From contig NZ_LKEG01000022.1 of NCBI RefSeq assembly GCF_001645105.1, forward strand, positions 97,917-161,916: a stretch of 64,000 bases of DNA, read 5' to 3'. Under the pieces are notes generated by a model. The model was not told where the DNA came from and did no database searches. It worked only from the letters and a program-made list of their open reading frames with translations. A program made the translations under genes and the position numbers. The stretch comes from Pseudomonas marginalis (GTDB taxonomy: Bacteria; Pseudomonadota; Gammaproteobacteria; Pseudomonadales; Pseudomonadaceae). Shown here in pieces: positions 1 to 8,648 of this stretch; the stretch's first letter is position 1; each line of letters begins with the position of its first letter.

Positions 1-160
1 TCGAGACTATTCCTGTGTTTTCTCTTGCGCGCTCAAATGCGGCGATTACCGGGTCATTCGTTTCTTGGGTGGCGTCGTTCGGTTGATCAGCTGAGGAGCG
101 CTGTAACGTGTTCAAGCTGAGCGCGGAAGGTGAAATAGCGGGGGTGAGTAAGTTTGTCAT
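1..160 (-). CDS. N-terminal part of an unidentified protein, cut by the left edge
   Basis: An open frame on the minus strand starts at the ATG whose first base is 160 and runs 53 codons off the left end without a stop. A GGAG ribosome site lies six bases upstream of the ATG. The visible N-terminus (MTNLLTPAISPSALSLNTLQ and on) is rich in Ser, Thr, Pro and Leu and has no acidic residue in about the first 20 positions. It becomes acidic and polar afterwards. It has no Sec signal peptide or membrane segment. This composition resembles the secretion signal of type III effectors or other secreted proteins, but that is only a composition argument. I do not recognise the protein and the rest lies outside the window. 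Confidence 0.5.
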   Translation of the reverse strand, partial: MTNLLTPAISPSALSLNTLQRSSADQPNDATQETNDPVIAAFERARENTGIVS

Positions 161-435
161 TGAATGTCTCCAAGGCATGGTTTACCGATACGTCGGATGA
201 TTTCGTCCTGACTGAAGCATTCCTTCGGTTACGCAGGAAACACTAGAGAAGTCTCTGTTTGCCTGGGAGGGAAATGTATGACTGGTTGTATGAGACAAAG
301 TTGGAGAAAGAACGCTCAAGGTCGAATACGCGGGGGAGGTTAGGTTTGTTGTGTGCACATCGGAAATTTATCAGAACAGTCCTACGCGCATTGACTCGTG
401 GCGATGTCACCGATGTAGCGATTGCCACACGGTTT

Positions 436-1341
436 CTAGCGCGCCCATTTCTCCATGGCGAAATCCACAAAGGCGCGTAGCTTGGGCAGGCGATAACGGT
501 CCTGGCCGTAGAGCAGGTGCATGGGGCGGCTGGGCAGTTTATAGGTGGTCAGCAAGGCCACCAACTTGCCGCTCTCCAGGTCCGGTTGCACCAGGGCATC
601 GGCCAGCATGATGATGCCCATGCCGTTTACGGCCGCCTGGCGCAAGCCTTGCGAGCTGTTGATGGTCAATGAGCCGGACACCGGAACCTCCAGCTCGCCT
701 CCATCACCGGTCATGCGCCACAGTTTTTCGGTATCGCGCCAGTTGTCATTCGCCGGGTAGGCGAACGCCAGGCAGTCGTGCTGCTGCAGTTCTGCTGGGC
801 TCGAAGGCGTGCCGCGTCGCGCCAGGTAGGCTGGCGACGCGCAGAGGGTGAGGGTGTAGTCCTGCATGGGCCTGGCGATCAGGCTGGAGGTTTCCAGTTC
901 GCCAAGACGGATGGCCACGTCGAAGCCGCTGTCGACCAAGTCCATCCGCTCATTGCTTAGCACCACATACAGGTTGATCTGCGGGTAGCGCCGGGAAAAT
1001 TCGCTCAAGGCCGGTGTAAGGCGTTCGGTGCCGAACACGGGGGGCGCAGTGATCCGCAGGGTGCCTTTGGGGATGTCGCTGTGGGCTTGCTCGGCAAGCT
1101 GCTCGGAGTCGGCCACCAGCCCCAGCACCTCAAGGCAGCGCTGGTAATACTGCCCGCCAAATTCCGTAAGGCTTTGCTTGCGCGTCGTGCGCTTGAGCAG
1201 GCTGACGCCCAATCGTTGCTCCAAGGCGCGCAGGTGGTTGCCGACCATGGTCGTGGACATGCCGCAGGCTTGGGCTGCCGCCGTCATGCTGCCGGCCTCG
1301 ACCACTTTCACGTACACCGACATTGCCTGGAACAGGTCCAT
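436..1341 (-). CDS. LysR-family transcriptional regulator
   Basis: This is a LysR-type DNA-binding regulator of about 301 residues, the usual family length. The N-terminal winged helix-turn-helix covers residues 1-60 and contains AMSVYVKVVEAGSMTAAAQ followed by the LGVSLLKRTTR wing. A LysR substrate-binding domain occupies about residues 90-295 (GTLRITAPPVFGTERLTPAL). The start was placed at MDLFQAMSV rather than eight codons upstream because LysR proteins of this subfamily normally begin right at the DNA-binding domain. The gene is divergent from the aminotransferase gene at 1444 with roughly 100 bases between them, the classical arrangement of a LysR regulator and its target. The effector is unknown. 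Confidence 0.85.
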   Translation of the reverse strand: MDLFQAMSVYVKVVEAGSMTAAAQACGMSTTMVGNHLRALEQRLGVSLLKRTTRKQSLTEFGGQYYQRCLEVLGLVADSEQLAEQAHSDIPKGTLRITAPPVFGTERLTPALSEFSRRYPQINLYVVLSNERMDLVDSGFDVAIRLGELETSSLIARPMQDYTLTLCASPAYLARRGTPSSPAELQQHDCLAFAYPANDNWRDTEKLWRMTGDGGELEVPVSGSLTINSSQGLRQAAVNGMGIIMLADALVQPDLESGKLVALLTTYKLPSRPMHLLYGQDRYRLPKLRAFVDFAMEKWAR

Positions 1342-1443
1342 TATCAAGCCCTGATTTAAAGTCATTGCAGGAATGCGCAGTTTATCCAGCTCAGGTGGTT
1401 AACGATACTGCTCCCATCACTACGATGCACTGGAGCCCGCACC

Positions 1444-2613
1444 ATGACTGCCGCCTGCCTGATGACCACGTATCAACCCTTGGCCCTGAGTTTTACCCGT
1501 GGCCTGGGCACGCGCCTGTGGGACCAGCAAGGTCGCGAATACCTGGATGCGGTGGCCGGCGTGGCGGTGACCAATGTCGGTCATTCGCATCCCAGGCTGG
1601 TGACGGCGATCAGCGAGCAGGCGGGTTTGCTGTTGCACACCTCCAACCTCTACAGCATCGATTGGCAACAACGGCTGGCCCAGCGCCTGGCCCAGCTGTC
1701 CGGCCTGGACCGCGCTTTCTTCAACAATTCCGGTGCCGAAGCCAACGAAACAGCGCTGAAACTGGCGCGGCTGCATGGCTGGAAAAAGGGCATCGAAGCA
1801 CCGCTGGTCGTTGTGATGGAAAACGCCTTTCATGGCCGCACACTGGGCACGATGGCCGCGAGCGATGGGCCATCGGTGCGCTTGGGCTTCCAACGTTTGC
1901 CGGGGGATTTTCTCAAGGTGGGCTTTGGTGATATCGCCGCGATAGAAGCCATCACACAAGCATTTGGCACGCGTATCGCGGCGGTGCTGTTGGAGCCGAT
2001 CCAAGGCGAAAGTGGCGTACTGCCGGCGCCGCCGGGCTATCTGCAAGCCGTGCGTGATCACTGCACGCGCCACGGTTGGCTGATGATGCTCGACGAAATC
2101 CAGACCGGCATCGGCCGCACCGGCGCCTGGTTTGCCTTCCAGCATGAAGGCATCGTCCCGGACGTGATGACCCTGGCCAAAGGCCTCGGCAACGGTGTAC
2201 CGATCGGCGCCTGCCTGGCCCGCGCCGCCGTGGCTCAGTTGTTTACACCAGGCAGCCACGGCAGCACCTTCGGCGGCAACCCGTTGGCGTGTCGGGTCGG
2301 GTGCACCGTGCTGGACATCATCGAAGAGCAAGGCTTGCTGCAGAACGCGGCGCAGCAGGGTGAGCGCTTGCTGGCGCGGTTGCGGGTGGAGTTGAGTGAG
2401 CACCCGCAGGTGCTGGCGATTCGGGGGCAGGGATTGATGATCAGTATCGAGCTGGCGAACCCCTATCGTGACCTGGCCCAGCGTGCCGCACAGGAGCACG
2501 GTTTGCTGATCAACGTGACGCGGGGCAAGGTCATTCGCCTGCTGCCACCGCTGACCCTGGATGCCAAGGAAGTCGAGATGATCGTGCGCGCCATCACCCG
2601 TCTGCTGGATTGA
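1444..2613 (+). CDS. ArgD-like class III aminotransferase (acetylornithine transaminase family)
   Basis: This is a class III PLP-dependent aminotransferase of 389 residues, matching the acetylornithine/succinyldiaminopimelate transaminase family. Visible motifs are the [18 protein letters not shown] cofactor-phosphate region, [12 protein letters not shown] with the aspartate that contacts the pyridine nitrogen, and the catalytic lysine in [14 protein letters not shown] (about residue 245). [13 protein letters not shown] is the usual second phosphate-contact stretch. Such enzymes move the delta-amino group of N-acetylornithine or a similar omega-amino substrate to 2-oxoglutarate. A GGAG site eight bases upstream supports this ATG, although MTTYQPLAL six codons later is possible. 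Divergence from a LysR gene suggests an inducible paralogue rather than the housekeeping argD. The true substrate cannot be read from sequence. Confidence 0.8.
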   Translation: MTAACLMTTYQPLALSFTRGLGTRLWDQQGREYLDAVAGVAVTNVGHSHPRLVTAISEQAGLLLHTSNLYSIDWQQRLAQRLAQLSGLDRAFFNNSGAEANETALKLARLHGWKKGIEAPLVVVMENAFHGRTLGTMAASDGPSVRLGFQRLPGDFLKVGFGDIAAIEAITQAFGTRIAAVLLEPIQGESGVLPAPPGYLQAVRDHCTRHGWLMMLDEIQTGIGRTGAWFAFQHEGIVPDVMTLAKGLGNGVPIGACLARAAVAQLFTPGSHGSTFGGNPLACRVGCTVLDIIEEQGLLQNAAQQGERLLARLRVELSEHPQVLAIRGQGLMISIELANPYRDLAQRAAQEHGLLINVTRGKVIRLLPPLTLDAKEVEMIVRAITRLLD

Positions 2614-2624
2614 AATGACGTCCA

Positions 2625-2658
2625 CCCTGTGGGAGCGGGCAAGCCCGCTCCCACAGGG
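2625..2658. terminator. Perfect 15-bp palindrome between convergent genes (REP-like)
   Basis: Arms CCCTGTGGGAGCGGG and CCCGCTCCCACAGGG enclose a four-base loop. The core matches the GTGGGAGCGGGC-type REP palindromes of Pseudomonas. It lies between the convergent aminotransferase and punR genes and could stop transcription from both sides, although there is no strong T run. Confidence 0.55.
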
Positions 2659-2672
2659 GATCTCCATGATTG

Positions 2673-3587
2673 TCAGGGACCGTTTCCGTTCAACCACTCC
2701 TGGTTCATCGTCTCGGTATCCCCCAAATACTCCAACAACCACGCCATGGCCGGCGACAGCTTGCTCTGCGCCCAGGCCACACACGACGGGCTGGCCGGAA
2801 ACGGCCGGCTCAGCTGCAGCGCCACCAGTTCACCGAGTTCGATCCACCGCAACACCTGATGCGCCGGTGCCATGCCGACACACAGGCCGTCGCGCAGGCA
2901 ATCGATGGCCGAGGACCAATTGGGCACCACCAGCCGCCGCTGGTTATCCAGGGTCCAGGTGTCGCGCTTGGGCAGGTTGCGCGAGGTGTCGGTCATGCAC
3001 AGTGACGCGAAAGGGCGCAGTTGATCGTCACTCAGCAACCCGTCGATGCTCGCCAGTGGGTGCCGCGCGCTGACCACGCACAGCCAGTTCAACAAGCCCA
3101 TATCGCGAAAGGTAAAGTGACTGGCCACCGGCACCGCGCTGGTGGCGCCGATCACAATATCGGTGCGCTCGTCTGCCAGGGCATCCCATACACCGTTGTA
3201 CACCTCGTACTCCAGCAGCAATTCCACCTCGGGAAACTGTCGATAGAAATCCAGCACCAGTTGCCGACAACGCTGAGGTTTGACGATGGAGTCCACCGCG
3301 ACTTTTAACTGGCCACTCCAGCCATTCGCCACTTGCTGGCACAAACGCCGTGTGCCGAGCATTTTTTTCATCACGCCACGGGCTTCGTCGATAAACAGCC
3401 GACCTGCGGGCGTCAGCTCTACGTCGCGGTGCCGGCGCACAAACAACGGCACCGCCAACCATTCCTCCAGCTGACGCACGGTATAGCTGATAGCGGACGG
3501 CACACGGTGCAATTCCTGGGCGGCGGCGCTGAAGCTGCCATGGCGCGCCACGGCGTCGACCACGTCCAGGGAGTATTCGGACCACAT
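2673..3587 (-). CDS. punR: LysR-family regulator PunR (purine nucleoside transport)
   Basis: This is a LysR regulator of about 304 residues. The N-terminus MWSEYSLDVVDAVARHGSFS, then AAAQELHRVPSAISYTVRQL, closely follows E. coli PunR (YdhB) as I remember it. The likeness continues through GVWDALADERTDIVIGAT to the C-terminal WLLEYLGDTETMNQEWL. In E. coli PunR activates the neighbouring purine nucleoside transporter gene punC. The start at MWSEYS is favoured by a GAAGG site eight bases upstream; an in-frame Met five codons earlier has none. The gene is divergent from the punC homologue at 3710 with about 120 bases between, as in E. coli. This conserved pair supports both names. Its inducer is presumably a purine nucleoside, which is inference. 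Confidence 0.88.
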   Translation of the reverse strand: MWSEYSLDVVDAVARHGSFSAAAQELHRVPSAISYTVRQLEEWLAVPLFVRRHRDVELTPAGRLFIDEARGVMKKMLGTRRLCQQVANGWSGQLKVAVDSIVKPQRCRQLVLDFYRQFPEVELLLEYEVYNGVWDALADERTDIVIGATSAVPVASHFTFRDMGLLNWLCVVSARHPLASIDGLLSDDQLRPFASLCMTDTSRNLPKRDTWTLDNQRRLVVPNWSSAIDCLRDGLCVGMAPAHQVLRWIELGELVALQLSRPFPASPSCVAWAQSKLSPAMAWLLEYLGDTETMNQEWLNGNGP

Positions 3588-3709
3588 GGCAAGTGCCTTC
3601 AAAAATATTGATAAGAGTGTCCAATTATTATCGCTTCACACACGCACTGTCAGCTTCATAATGGGCGCCAGTCAGCAAATAGTTTGATGGCAGGTTAAGC
3701 AAGGCTTCA

Positions 3710-4900
3710 ATGAAAAATTCTTTTGGTTTCACCTGGTACCTGGCGGGGCTGAGCATGCTCGGTTACCTGGCCATGGACATGTACTTACCGGCGTTCGGCG
3801 CCATGGGCGAGCACCTGCACATTGGCGCGGGCGCGGTAGGTGCCAGCTTGAGTATTTTCCTCGCCGGCTTTGCGCTGGGCCAGCTGGTGTGGGGGCCGTT
3901 GTCCGACCGCCTGGGGCGCAAACCGGTGCTGCTCGCCGGCCTGAGCCTGTTTGTGCTGGGCTGCGCGGGGATGTTCTGGGTCGAGACGGCGCCGCAACTG
4001 CTGGCGCTGCGCTTTATGCAGGCGATTGGCGTGTGTGCCGCAGCCGTGAGCTGGCAGGCGCTGGTCATCGACCGCTACCCGGCCGACAAGGCGCACCGTG
4101 TGTTCGCCAGCATCATGCCTCTGATGTCATTGTCGCCAGCGCTGGCGCCGTTGCTGGGTGCGATGGTACTGAACCACTTCGGTTGGCAGGCGATCTTCGG
4201 TGTATTGCTGGGCGTGTCGCTGCTGTTACTGCTGCCGACGTTGTTCCTGCGTACCCCGCCGAAACCTCGGGCGCAGGAGGGTGCACCTTCGCGCTTGGGG
4301 TATGGCCAGTTGTTCACCTCGCGCGTGTTTACCGGCAACGTCATGATCTTCGCCGCGTGCTCTGCCAGCTTTTTCGCGTGGTTGACGGCGTCCCCCTTCA
4401 TCCTCGGTGGCATGGGCTACAGCCCGAATGACATTGGCCTGAGCTACGTGCTGCCGACCTTGGCCTTTCTGGTCGGTGGCTACAGTTGCCGCAGCGCGCT
4501 GCAGCACGTTCAGGGCAAGACGCTGCTGCCGTGGTTGCTGCTGGCGTACTGCATCAGCATGGTGGCGTTATACCTGGTCGCCACGTTGACGGTACCGACC
4601 CTCACCACCTTGCTGATACCGTTCTGCCTGATGGCGCTGTGCAACGGTGCGAGTTACCCCATCGTGGTGGCGAATGCGCTGATGCCCTTTGCGGAAAATT
4701 CCGGCAAGGCGGCAGCCCTGCAAAACACCCTGCAACTGGGGCTGTGCTTTCTCGCGAGCCTGATAGTGTCGTCGATGATCGATGAGCCGCTGCTGATTAC
4801 GGTGATCGTGATGTTGGCGACCGCGCCGTTGGCGGTGTTGGGTTACTGGCTGGCGCGGCCGAAGGCGAAACAGTCGGAACTGGCCAGCGCAATACGCTGA
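3710..4900 (+). CDS. punC: Purine nucleoside transporter PunC (MFS)
   Basis: This is a Major Facilitator Superfamily transporter of 396 residues with about twelve membrane segments. The MFS signature [20 protein letters not shown] lies between helices 2 and 3. Stretches such as [31 protein letters not shown] and [20 protein letters not shown] match the Bcr/CflA-type branch and specifically E. coli PunC (YdhC). PunC imports purine nucleosides such as adenosine across the inner membrane. An AAGG stretch precedes the ATG. The gene is divergent from punR, which probably activates it. The older family annotation is drug efflux (Bcr/CflA), so the transport direction here rests on the PunC likeness and the punR partner. 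Confidence 0.87.
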   Translation: MKNSFGFTWYLAGLSMLGYLAMDMYLPAFGAMGEHLHIGAGAVGASLSIFLAGFALGQLVWGPLSDRLGRKPVLLAGLSLFVLGCAGMFWVETAPQLLALRFMQAIGVCAAAVSWQALVIDRYPADKAHRVFASIMPLMSLSPALAPLLGAMVLNHFGWQAIFGVLLGVSLLLLLPTLFLRTPPKPRAQEGAPSRLGYGQLFTSRVFTGNVMIFAACSASFFAWLTASPFILGGMGYSPNDIGLSYVLPTLAFLVGGYSCRSALQHVQGKTLLPWLLLAYCISMVALYLVATLTVPTLTTLLIPFCLMALCNGASYPIVVANALMPFAENSGKAAALQNTLQLGLCFLASLIVSSMIDEPLLITVIVMLATAPLAVLGYWLARPKAKQSELASAIR

Positions 4901-4904
4901 AAAA

Positions 4905-4994
4905 TGGGGGAGGGGGCTTGCTCCCGATGGCGGAGTCTCAGTACTAGATGTGCTGGCTGACCCATTGCTATCGGGAGCAAGCCCCCTCCCACAG
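4905..4994. repeat. Inverted pair of REP palindromes (REPIN-like)
   Basis: A GGGGGAGGGGGCTTGCTCCCG unit near 4906 faces its inverse ending in CAAGCCCCCTCCCACA near 4993, with about 40 bases of spacer. It lies between the convergent punC and Tsx-like genes and probably acts as a bidirectional stop as well as a mobile REP doublet. Confidence 0.8.
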
Positions 4995-5013
4995 TTTGAT
5001 TGGGTATCTTCAG

Positions 5014-5847
5014 TTAGAACGTGATTTCCATGTTCACCGTCGGCGTTGAGGTGCGGCTACCCCGGCCGCCATCCACGCCGAACTTGTTATGCCAGTACTC
5101 GTAACCCACCCCCAGGTACAGGTTCGACTTGACGCTTTTGCCCGGTCGCACCGCCACCATCAGCGCGGTGCGCATCAGGGCTTCCGGCGCGGTGTCGCGG
5201 CCGTGGTAGTCCTCGCCTTTTTCGCCGACGTAATTGATAAAACCCTGGAATTTTGCCGCGTGGTTGGCGATTTCGAACGGGCGCATCCACGTCAGGTTGA
5301 GCAAGTAGGTGTCGTCGAAGGTGTGGTTCGACTCTTTTGCACCGGGGATGCCGGTGTGGTTCCTTTCCTTGTAGTACATCAGGCTCAGGTCCAGCACGCC
5401 GACGGTGTTGAACTTCAAGGTCGGGCCGATCACCAGCGCGCGCTTATTGGCTGAGGCGAAGTTGTTGTTGCGGTTGGCATCGAAGCCCAGGGTCAGCGCG
5501 TAATCCTTGATCAGCCCGGTGCCCAGCGGCCTATCGAACATCCGCGACGCATACAACTGGTGGCGATACACCGCGTACACCTCACTCCCACCATGATCGG
5601 TGCCCTTGCGCGGGTCGCGGCTGTCGGACAGGAACACATCAAGGTTGAGGAAATTGCTGCCGTACCGGTAGCCGCTGGCGTGGGTAAAGCTGTAGATGCG
5701 CTTGCTGAACGCGTCGGGGTTATTCGGGTTGGTGAACTGCTGGCCGTAGCGAAATCCTATGCTGTTGTTCATCCATTCCAGCGCGACGGCCTCCCCACCG
5801 CCGAGGAGCGTGAGTGCAACGGTGGCGCCCTGTAATGCCTTTTTCAT
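5014..5847 (-). CDS. Tsx-like nucleoside-specific outer-membrane channel protein
   Basis: This is an outer-membrane beta-barrel protein of about 277 residues related to the nucleoside-specific channel Tsx. A signal peptide (MKKALQGATVALTLLGGGEA) ends after about residue 22. The mature chain alternates aromatic and polar residues through LEWMNNSIGFRYGQQFTNP, YDLT-like strands and a terminal strand VNMEITF with the C-terminal Phe typical of BamA-recognised barrels. The start at MKKALQ is fixed by an AAGGA site nine bases upstream; the longer frame (ten more codons) has none. It lies between punC and a nucleobase permease, which fits passage of nucleosides across the outer membrane. Substrate specificity is inferred from family and context only. 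Confidence 0.75.
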   Translation of the reverse strand: MKKALQGATVALTLLGGGEAVALEWMNNSIGFRYGQQFTNPNNPDAFSKRIYSFTHASGYRYGSNFLNLDVFLSDSRDPRKGTDHGGSEVYAVYRHQLYASRMFDRPLGTGLIKDYALTLGFDANRNNNFASANKRALVIGPTLKFNTVGVLDLSLMYYKERNHTGIPGAKESNHTFDDTYLLNLTWMRPFEIANHAAKFQGFINYVGEKGEDYHGRDTAPEALMRTALMVAVRPGKSVKSNLYLGVGYEYWHNKFGVDGGRGSRTSTPTVNMEITF

Positions 5848-5928
5848 TGTTCTAGGTCCTTTGGCGTTCTGGCTCATCTCGGCCGGATTGTTTTTGTAAC
5901 GCCGATGGAGGGTATCTTGTTCGATTGA

Positions 5929-5972
5929 TTGTATACAACTCTATGGACATCCAGTCTGAACATTGCATACAG
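5929..5972. promoter_or_regulatory. Two TTGTATACAA-type operator candidates
   Basis: A perfect 10-bp palindrome TTGTATACAA lies at 5929-5938 and a near copy TTGCATACAG (8 of 10) at 5963-5972. Both are in the divergent gap between the Tsx-like gene and the NCS2 permease. TTGTATACAA is the kind of site bound by FadR-subfamily (FCD) GntR regulators. The regulator itself is not identifiable here. Confidence 0.45.
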
Positions 5973-6005
5973 TGGCCGCACAACAAAAACAGAGAACCCC
6001 TCACC

Positions 6006-7508
6006 ATGACTATCCCGAAGGCGTCACCGCAGCGGCCAGAAGATGAGAATCTCGGCGTCGCCGCCAACATGGCTTACGGCCTGCAACATGTGCTCACCAT
6101 GTACGGCGGTATCGTCGCGGTACCGTTGATCGTCGGCCAGGCAGCCGGGTTGTCGCCGGCAGACATCGGCTTGCTGATTGCTGCGTCATTGTTTGCCGGT
6201 GGCTTGGCCACGCTATTGCAGACCTTGGGGCTGCCGTTTTTCGGCTGTCAGTTGCCGCTGGTGCAGGGCGTCTCGTTTGCCGGTGTGGCAACCATGGTGG
6301 CGATTGTCGGCAGCGATGGCGCTGGCGGGGTGCCGGCGATTCTCGGGGCGGTGATGGCCGCGTCGTTTATCGGGCTACTGATTACCCCGGTGTTTTCGCG
6401 GATCACCAAGTTTTTCCCGCCGCTGGTGACGGGTATTGTGATCACCACTATCGGCCTGACCCTGATGCCCGTTGCGGCGCGCTGGGCCATGGGCGGCAAC
6501 AGCCGCGCCGCGGATTTCGGCAGCATGTCAAATATCGGCCTGGCGGCATTGACCCTGGTGCTGGTGTTGCTGCTGAGCAAGATCGGCAGCGCGACCATTT
6601 CGCGCTTGTCGATCCTGCTGGCGATGGTGATCGGCACCGTGATTGCAGTGTTCCTCGGCATGGCCGATTTTTCCGGCGTGACCCAGGGGCCGATGTTCGG
6701 TTTCCCCACGCCATTCCATTTCGGCATGCCCACCTTCCATGTCGCCGCGATCATTTCCATGTGCATCGTGGTGATGGTGACCCTGGTCGAGACCTCGGCG
6801 GACATCCTGGCCGTGGGTGAAATCATCGACACCAAGGTCGATTCCAAACGCCTCGGCAATGGCCTGCGCGCCGACATGCTGTCGAGTATGTTTGCGCCGA
6901 TCTTCGGGTCCTTCACCCAGAGTGCCTTCGCCCAGAACGTCGGCCTGGTCGCGGTTACCGGGGTCAAGAGCCGCTTTGTGGTGGCCACGGGCGGGCTGTT
7001 CCTGGTGGTCCTCGGCCTGCTGCCCTTTATGGGGCGTGTGATCGCGGCGGTGCCCACCTCGGTGCTGGGCGGGGCGGGGATTGTGCTGTTCGGCACTGTG
7101 GCAGCCAGCGGTATCCGCACCTTGTCCAAGGTCGATTACCGCAACAACATGAACTTGATCATCGTGGCGACATCCATCGGTTTTGGCATGATCCCGATTG
7201 CTGCGCCGAGCTTCTACGATCACTTCCCGAGTTGGTTTGCGACCATCTTTCACTCGGGGATCAGCTCCTCGGCGATCATGGCGATCCTGCTGAACCTGGC
7301 GTTCAACCATTTCACCGTGGGTAATTCGGACCAGCAATCGGTGTTTGTGGCGGGGACTGAGCGCAGTTTGTGCTTCCGTGATGTGTCGGAACTGCGTGAT
7401 GGGGATTACTTCAAAGGCGGCAAGCTGTTTGATGCCGAGGGCAGGGAGATCCCGTTGGTGGCGGAGGTGTCGAGGAAGGTCACCAAGCCCGAGGCTAGCG
7501 AGGCCTGA
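6006..7508 (+). CDS. NCS2-family nucleobase:cation symporter (xanthine/uric acid permease type)
   Basis: This is an inner-membrane permease of about 500 residues in the nucleobase:cation symporter-2 family (XanQ/UapA/UacT relatives). About 12-14 hydrophobic segments are visible. Family motifs include NMAYGLQHVLTMYGGIVAVP near the N-terminus, QLPLVQGVSFAG, and the helix-8 to helix-9 stretch ETSADILAVGEI. Next comes DMLSSMFAPIFGSFTQSAFAQNVG, which corresponds to the NCS2 signature and its conserved Q/N. The start MTIPKASP was chosen because the family begins shortly before the AANMAYG segment. An in-frame ATG 21 codons upstream falls between the operator candidates and has no ribosome site. The site before 6006 is itself weak. 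Likely substrate is uric acid or xanthine, judged from family only. Confidence 0.85.
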   Translation: MTIPKASPQRPEDENLGVAANMAYGLQHVLTMYGGIVAVPLIVGQAAGLSPADIGLLIAASLFAGGLATLLQTLGLPFFGCQLPLVQGVSFAGVATMVAIVGSDGAGGVPAILGAVMAASFIGLLITPVFSRITKFFPPLVTGIVITTIGLTLMPVAARWAMGGNSRAADFGSMSNIGLAALTLVLVLLLSKIGSATISRLSILLAMVIGTVIAVFLGMADFSGVTQGPMFGFPTPFHFGMPTFHVAAIISMCIVVMVTLVETSADILAVGEIIDTKVDSKRLGNGLRADMLSSMFAPIFGSFTQSAFAQNVGLVAVTGVKSRFVVATGGLFLVVLGLLPFMGRVIAAVPTSVLGGAGIVLFGTVAASGIRTLSKVDYRNNMNLIIVATSIGFGMIPIAAPSFYDHFPSWFATIFHSGISSSAIMAILLNLAFNHFTVGNSDQQSVFVAGTERSLCFRDVSELRDGDYFKGGKLFDAEGREIPLVAEVSRKVTKPEASEA

Positions 7509-7510
7509 AT

Positions 7511-7597
7511 GTGGGAGGGGGCTTGCCCCCGATTACGGTGTGTCAGCTGAGTGATTGGCTCCTGACACACCGCTATCGGGGGCAAGCCCCCTCCCAC
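7511..7597. repeat. REP inverted pair with arms of about 35 bp
   Basis: GTGGGAGGGGGCTTGCCCCC on the left is mirrored by GGGGGCAAGCCCCCTCCCAC on the right. The complementarity extends inward through GGTGTGTCAG and CTGACACACC, so the whole element can fold into one long hairpin. It separates the convergent NCS2 permease and amidase genes. Confidence 0.85.
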
Positions 7598-7623
7598 AAT
7601 TGGAATGCATCCAGCTTGAGCAT

Positions 7624-8556
7624 TCAGCCCGCCTTGAGCACGTTGTGCGGTACTGAACACACCTCATCCAGAAACTTCACCACCGTCCCCATGCACGCCT
7701 GGCGTTCTTCCACATGCGGCATGTGGCTGGAGTCTTCAAACAGCGCCCAACGCACATCTGCGATTTCATCCAGGAACGGTTTGACCACCAACGGCGTCGC
7801 TTCGTCGTGCCGGCCGGAAATCACCAGCGTCGGCACGTTGATGGCCGACAGGCGGCCAATGGATTTCCAGTCCTTCAAGCTCCCGATCACATGGAATTCG
7901 GTCGGGCCGCTCATGGCGTGGTACACCGTCGGGTCCGCATCGACCTGGGCGAAAGTGCGTGCTACTTCTTCCGGCCACGGGTTGACCCGGCACACGTGAT
8001 GGTCATAAAACACCCGCGACGCCGCGAGGTATTCCGGGTCCTGATAGGTGCCGGCGGCTTCATGCTTGAGCAGGGTTTCATGCACACCTTCCGGCAACAA
8101 TTTGCGCAGGCGGTTGGCTTCGCTGACCCAGGTGCGCATGCACGTCGGCGAGTTGGCCGGGATGAAGGCGCGCAGGCCCTTGGGTTGCAAAATCGCATGT
8201 TCACTGCCGAGCATGCCACCCCAGGACTGGCCGAGGATCGCGTAGTTATCGCTGATCTGCAGGTGGTCCAGCAGGTTATTCAGTTCTTCGAGGAACAGGC
8301 CCACGGTCCAGAAAGACGGGTCTTTGTCAGGCAGATGGGTGGAGCGGCCGTTGCCCAACTGGTCGTAGTGGATCACGGCGTGGCCGCTGGCGGCGACGTC
8401 CTTGAAGGCATCTACATAGTCATGCGTGCATCCGGGGCCGCCGTGGATAACCACCAAGGGGGTGCGGCCGCTGGAGAGGTCACCGGTGACGCGGTACCAG
8501 GTTTGATAGGCGCCAAACGCCGCATAGCCTTCGCGGATCTTTTCGATGAATTCCAT
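7624..8556 (-). CDS. laaA: Proline iminopeptidase-family hydrolase / L-amino acid amidase
   Basis: This is an alpha/beta hydrolase of 310 residues in peptidase family S33. It shows the oxyanion motif [10 protein letters not shown] (about residue 52), the nucleophile elbow GQSWGG (about 110), the acid in SGRHDEATP (about 250) and the catalytic His in SSHMPHVEE (about 278). From memory it is nearly identical to the L-amino acid amidase LaaA of P. azotoformans, which releases ammonia from L-prolinamide and related amides. The name rests on that recollection. The start [11 protein letters not shown] has an AGGG site; the longer frame adds 16 atypical residues. It lies downstream of, and in the same direction as, the LuxR-type gene, with a lux-box-like site in the gap, so it is a likely target of that regulator. 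Confidence 0.82.
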
Positions 8557-8616
8557 TTCGTGCCCTGCTCTGAAAAAAGGATCAGGGACACGATAAGGCG
8601 TCACGGAAATTTAAGT

Positions 8617-8636
8617 AACTAGCAAAACAGCTAGGT
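8617..8636 (-). promoter_or_regulatory. Lux-box-like palindrome upstream of the amidase gene
   Basis: Read on the minus strand the site is ACCTAGCTGTTTTGCTAGTT, 20 bases long, with paired ends CTAGC/GCTAG. It begins 61 bases upstream of the amidase start and lies just beyond the stop of the LuxR-type gene. Its ACCTA half and TGCTAG core are shared with the site at 9494-9513. Confidence 0.65.
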
Positions 8637-8648
8637 TTTGCCGGACGG

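Noticed and set aside
7511..7597. CRISPR-like repeats
   Set aside because: The palindromic repeats occur as isolated inverted pairs with REP cores and no regular direct repeat-spacer array or cas gene.
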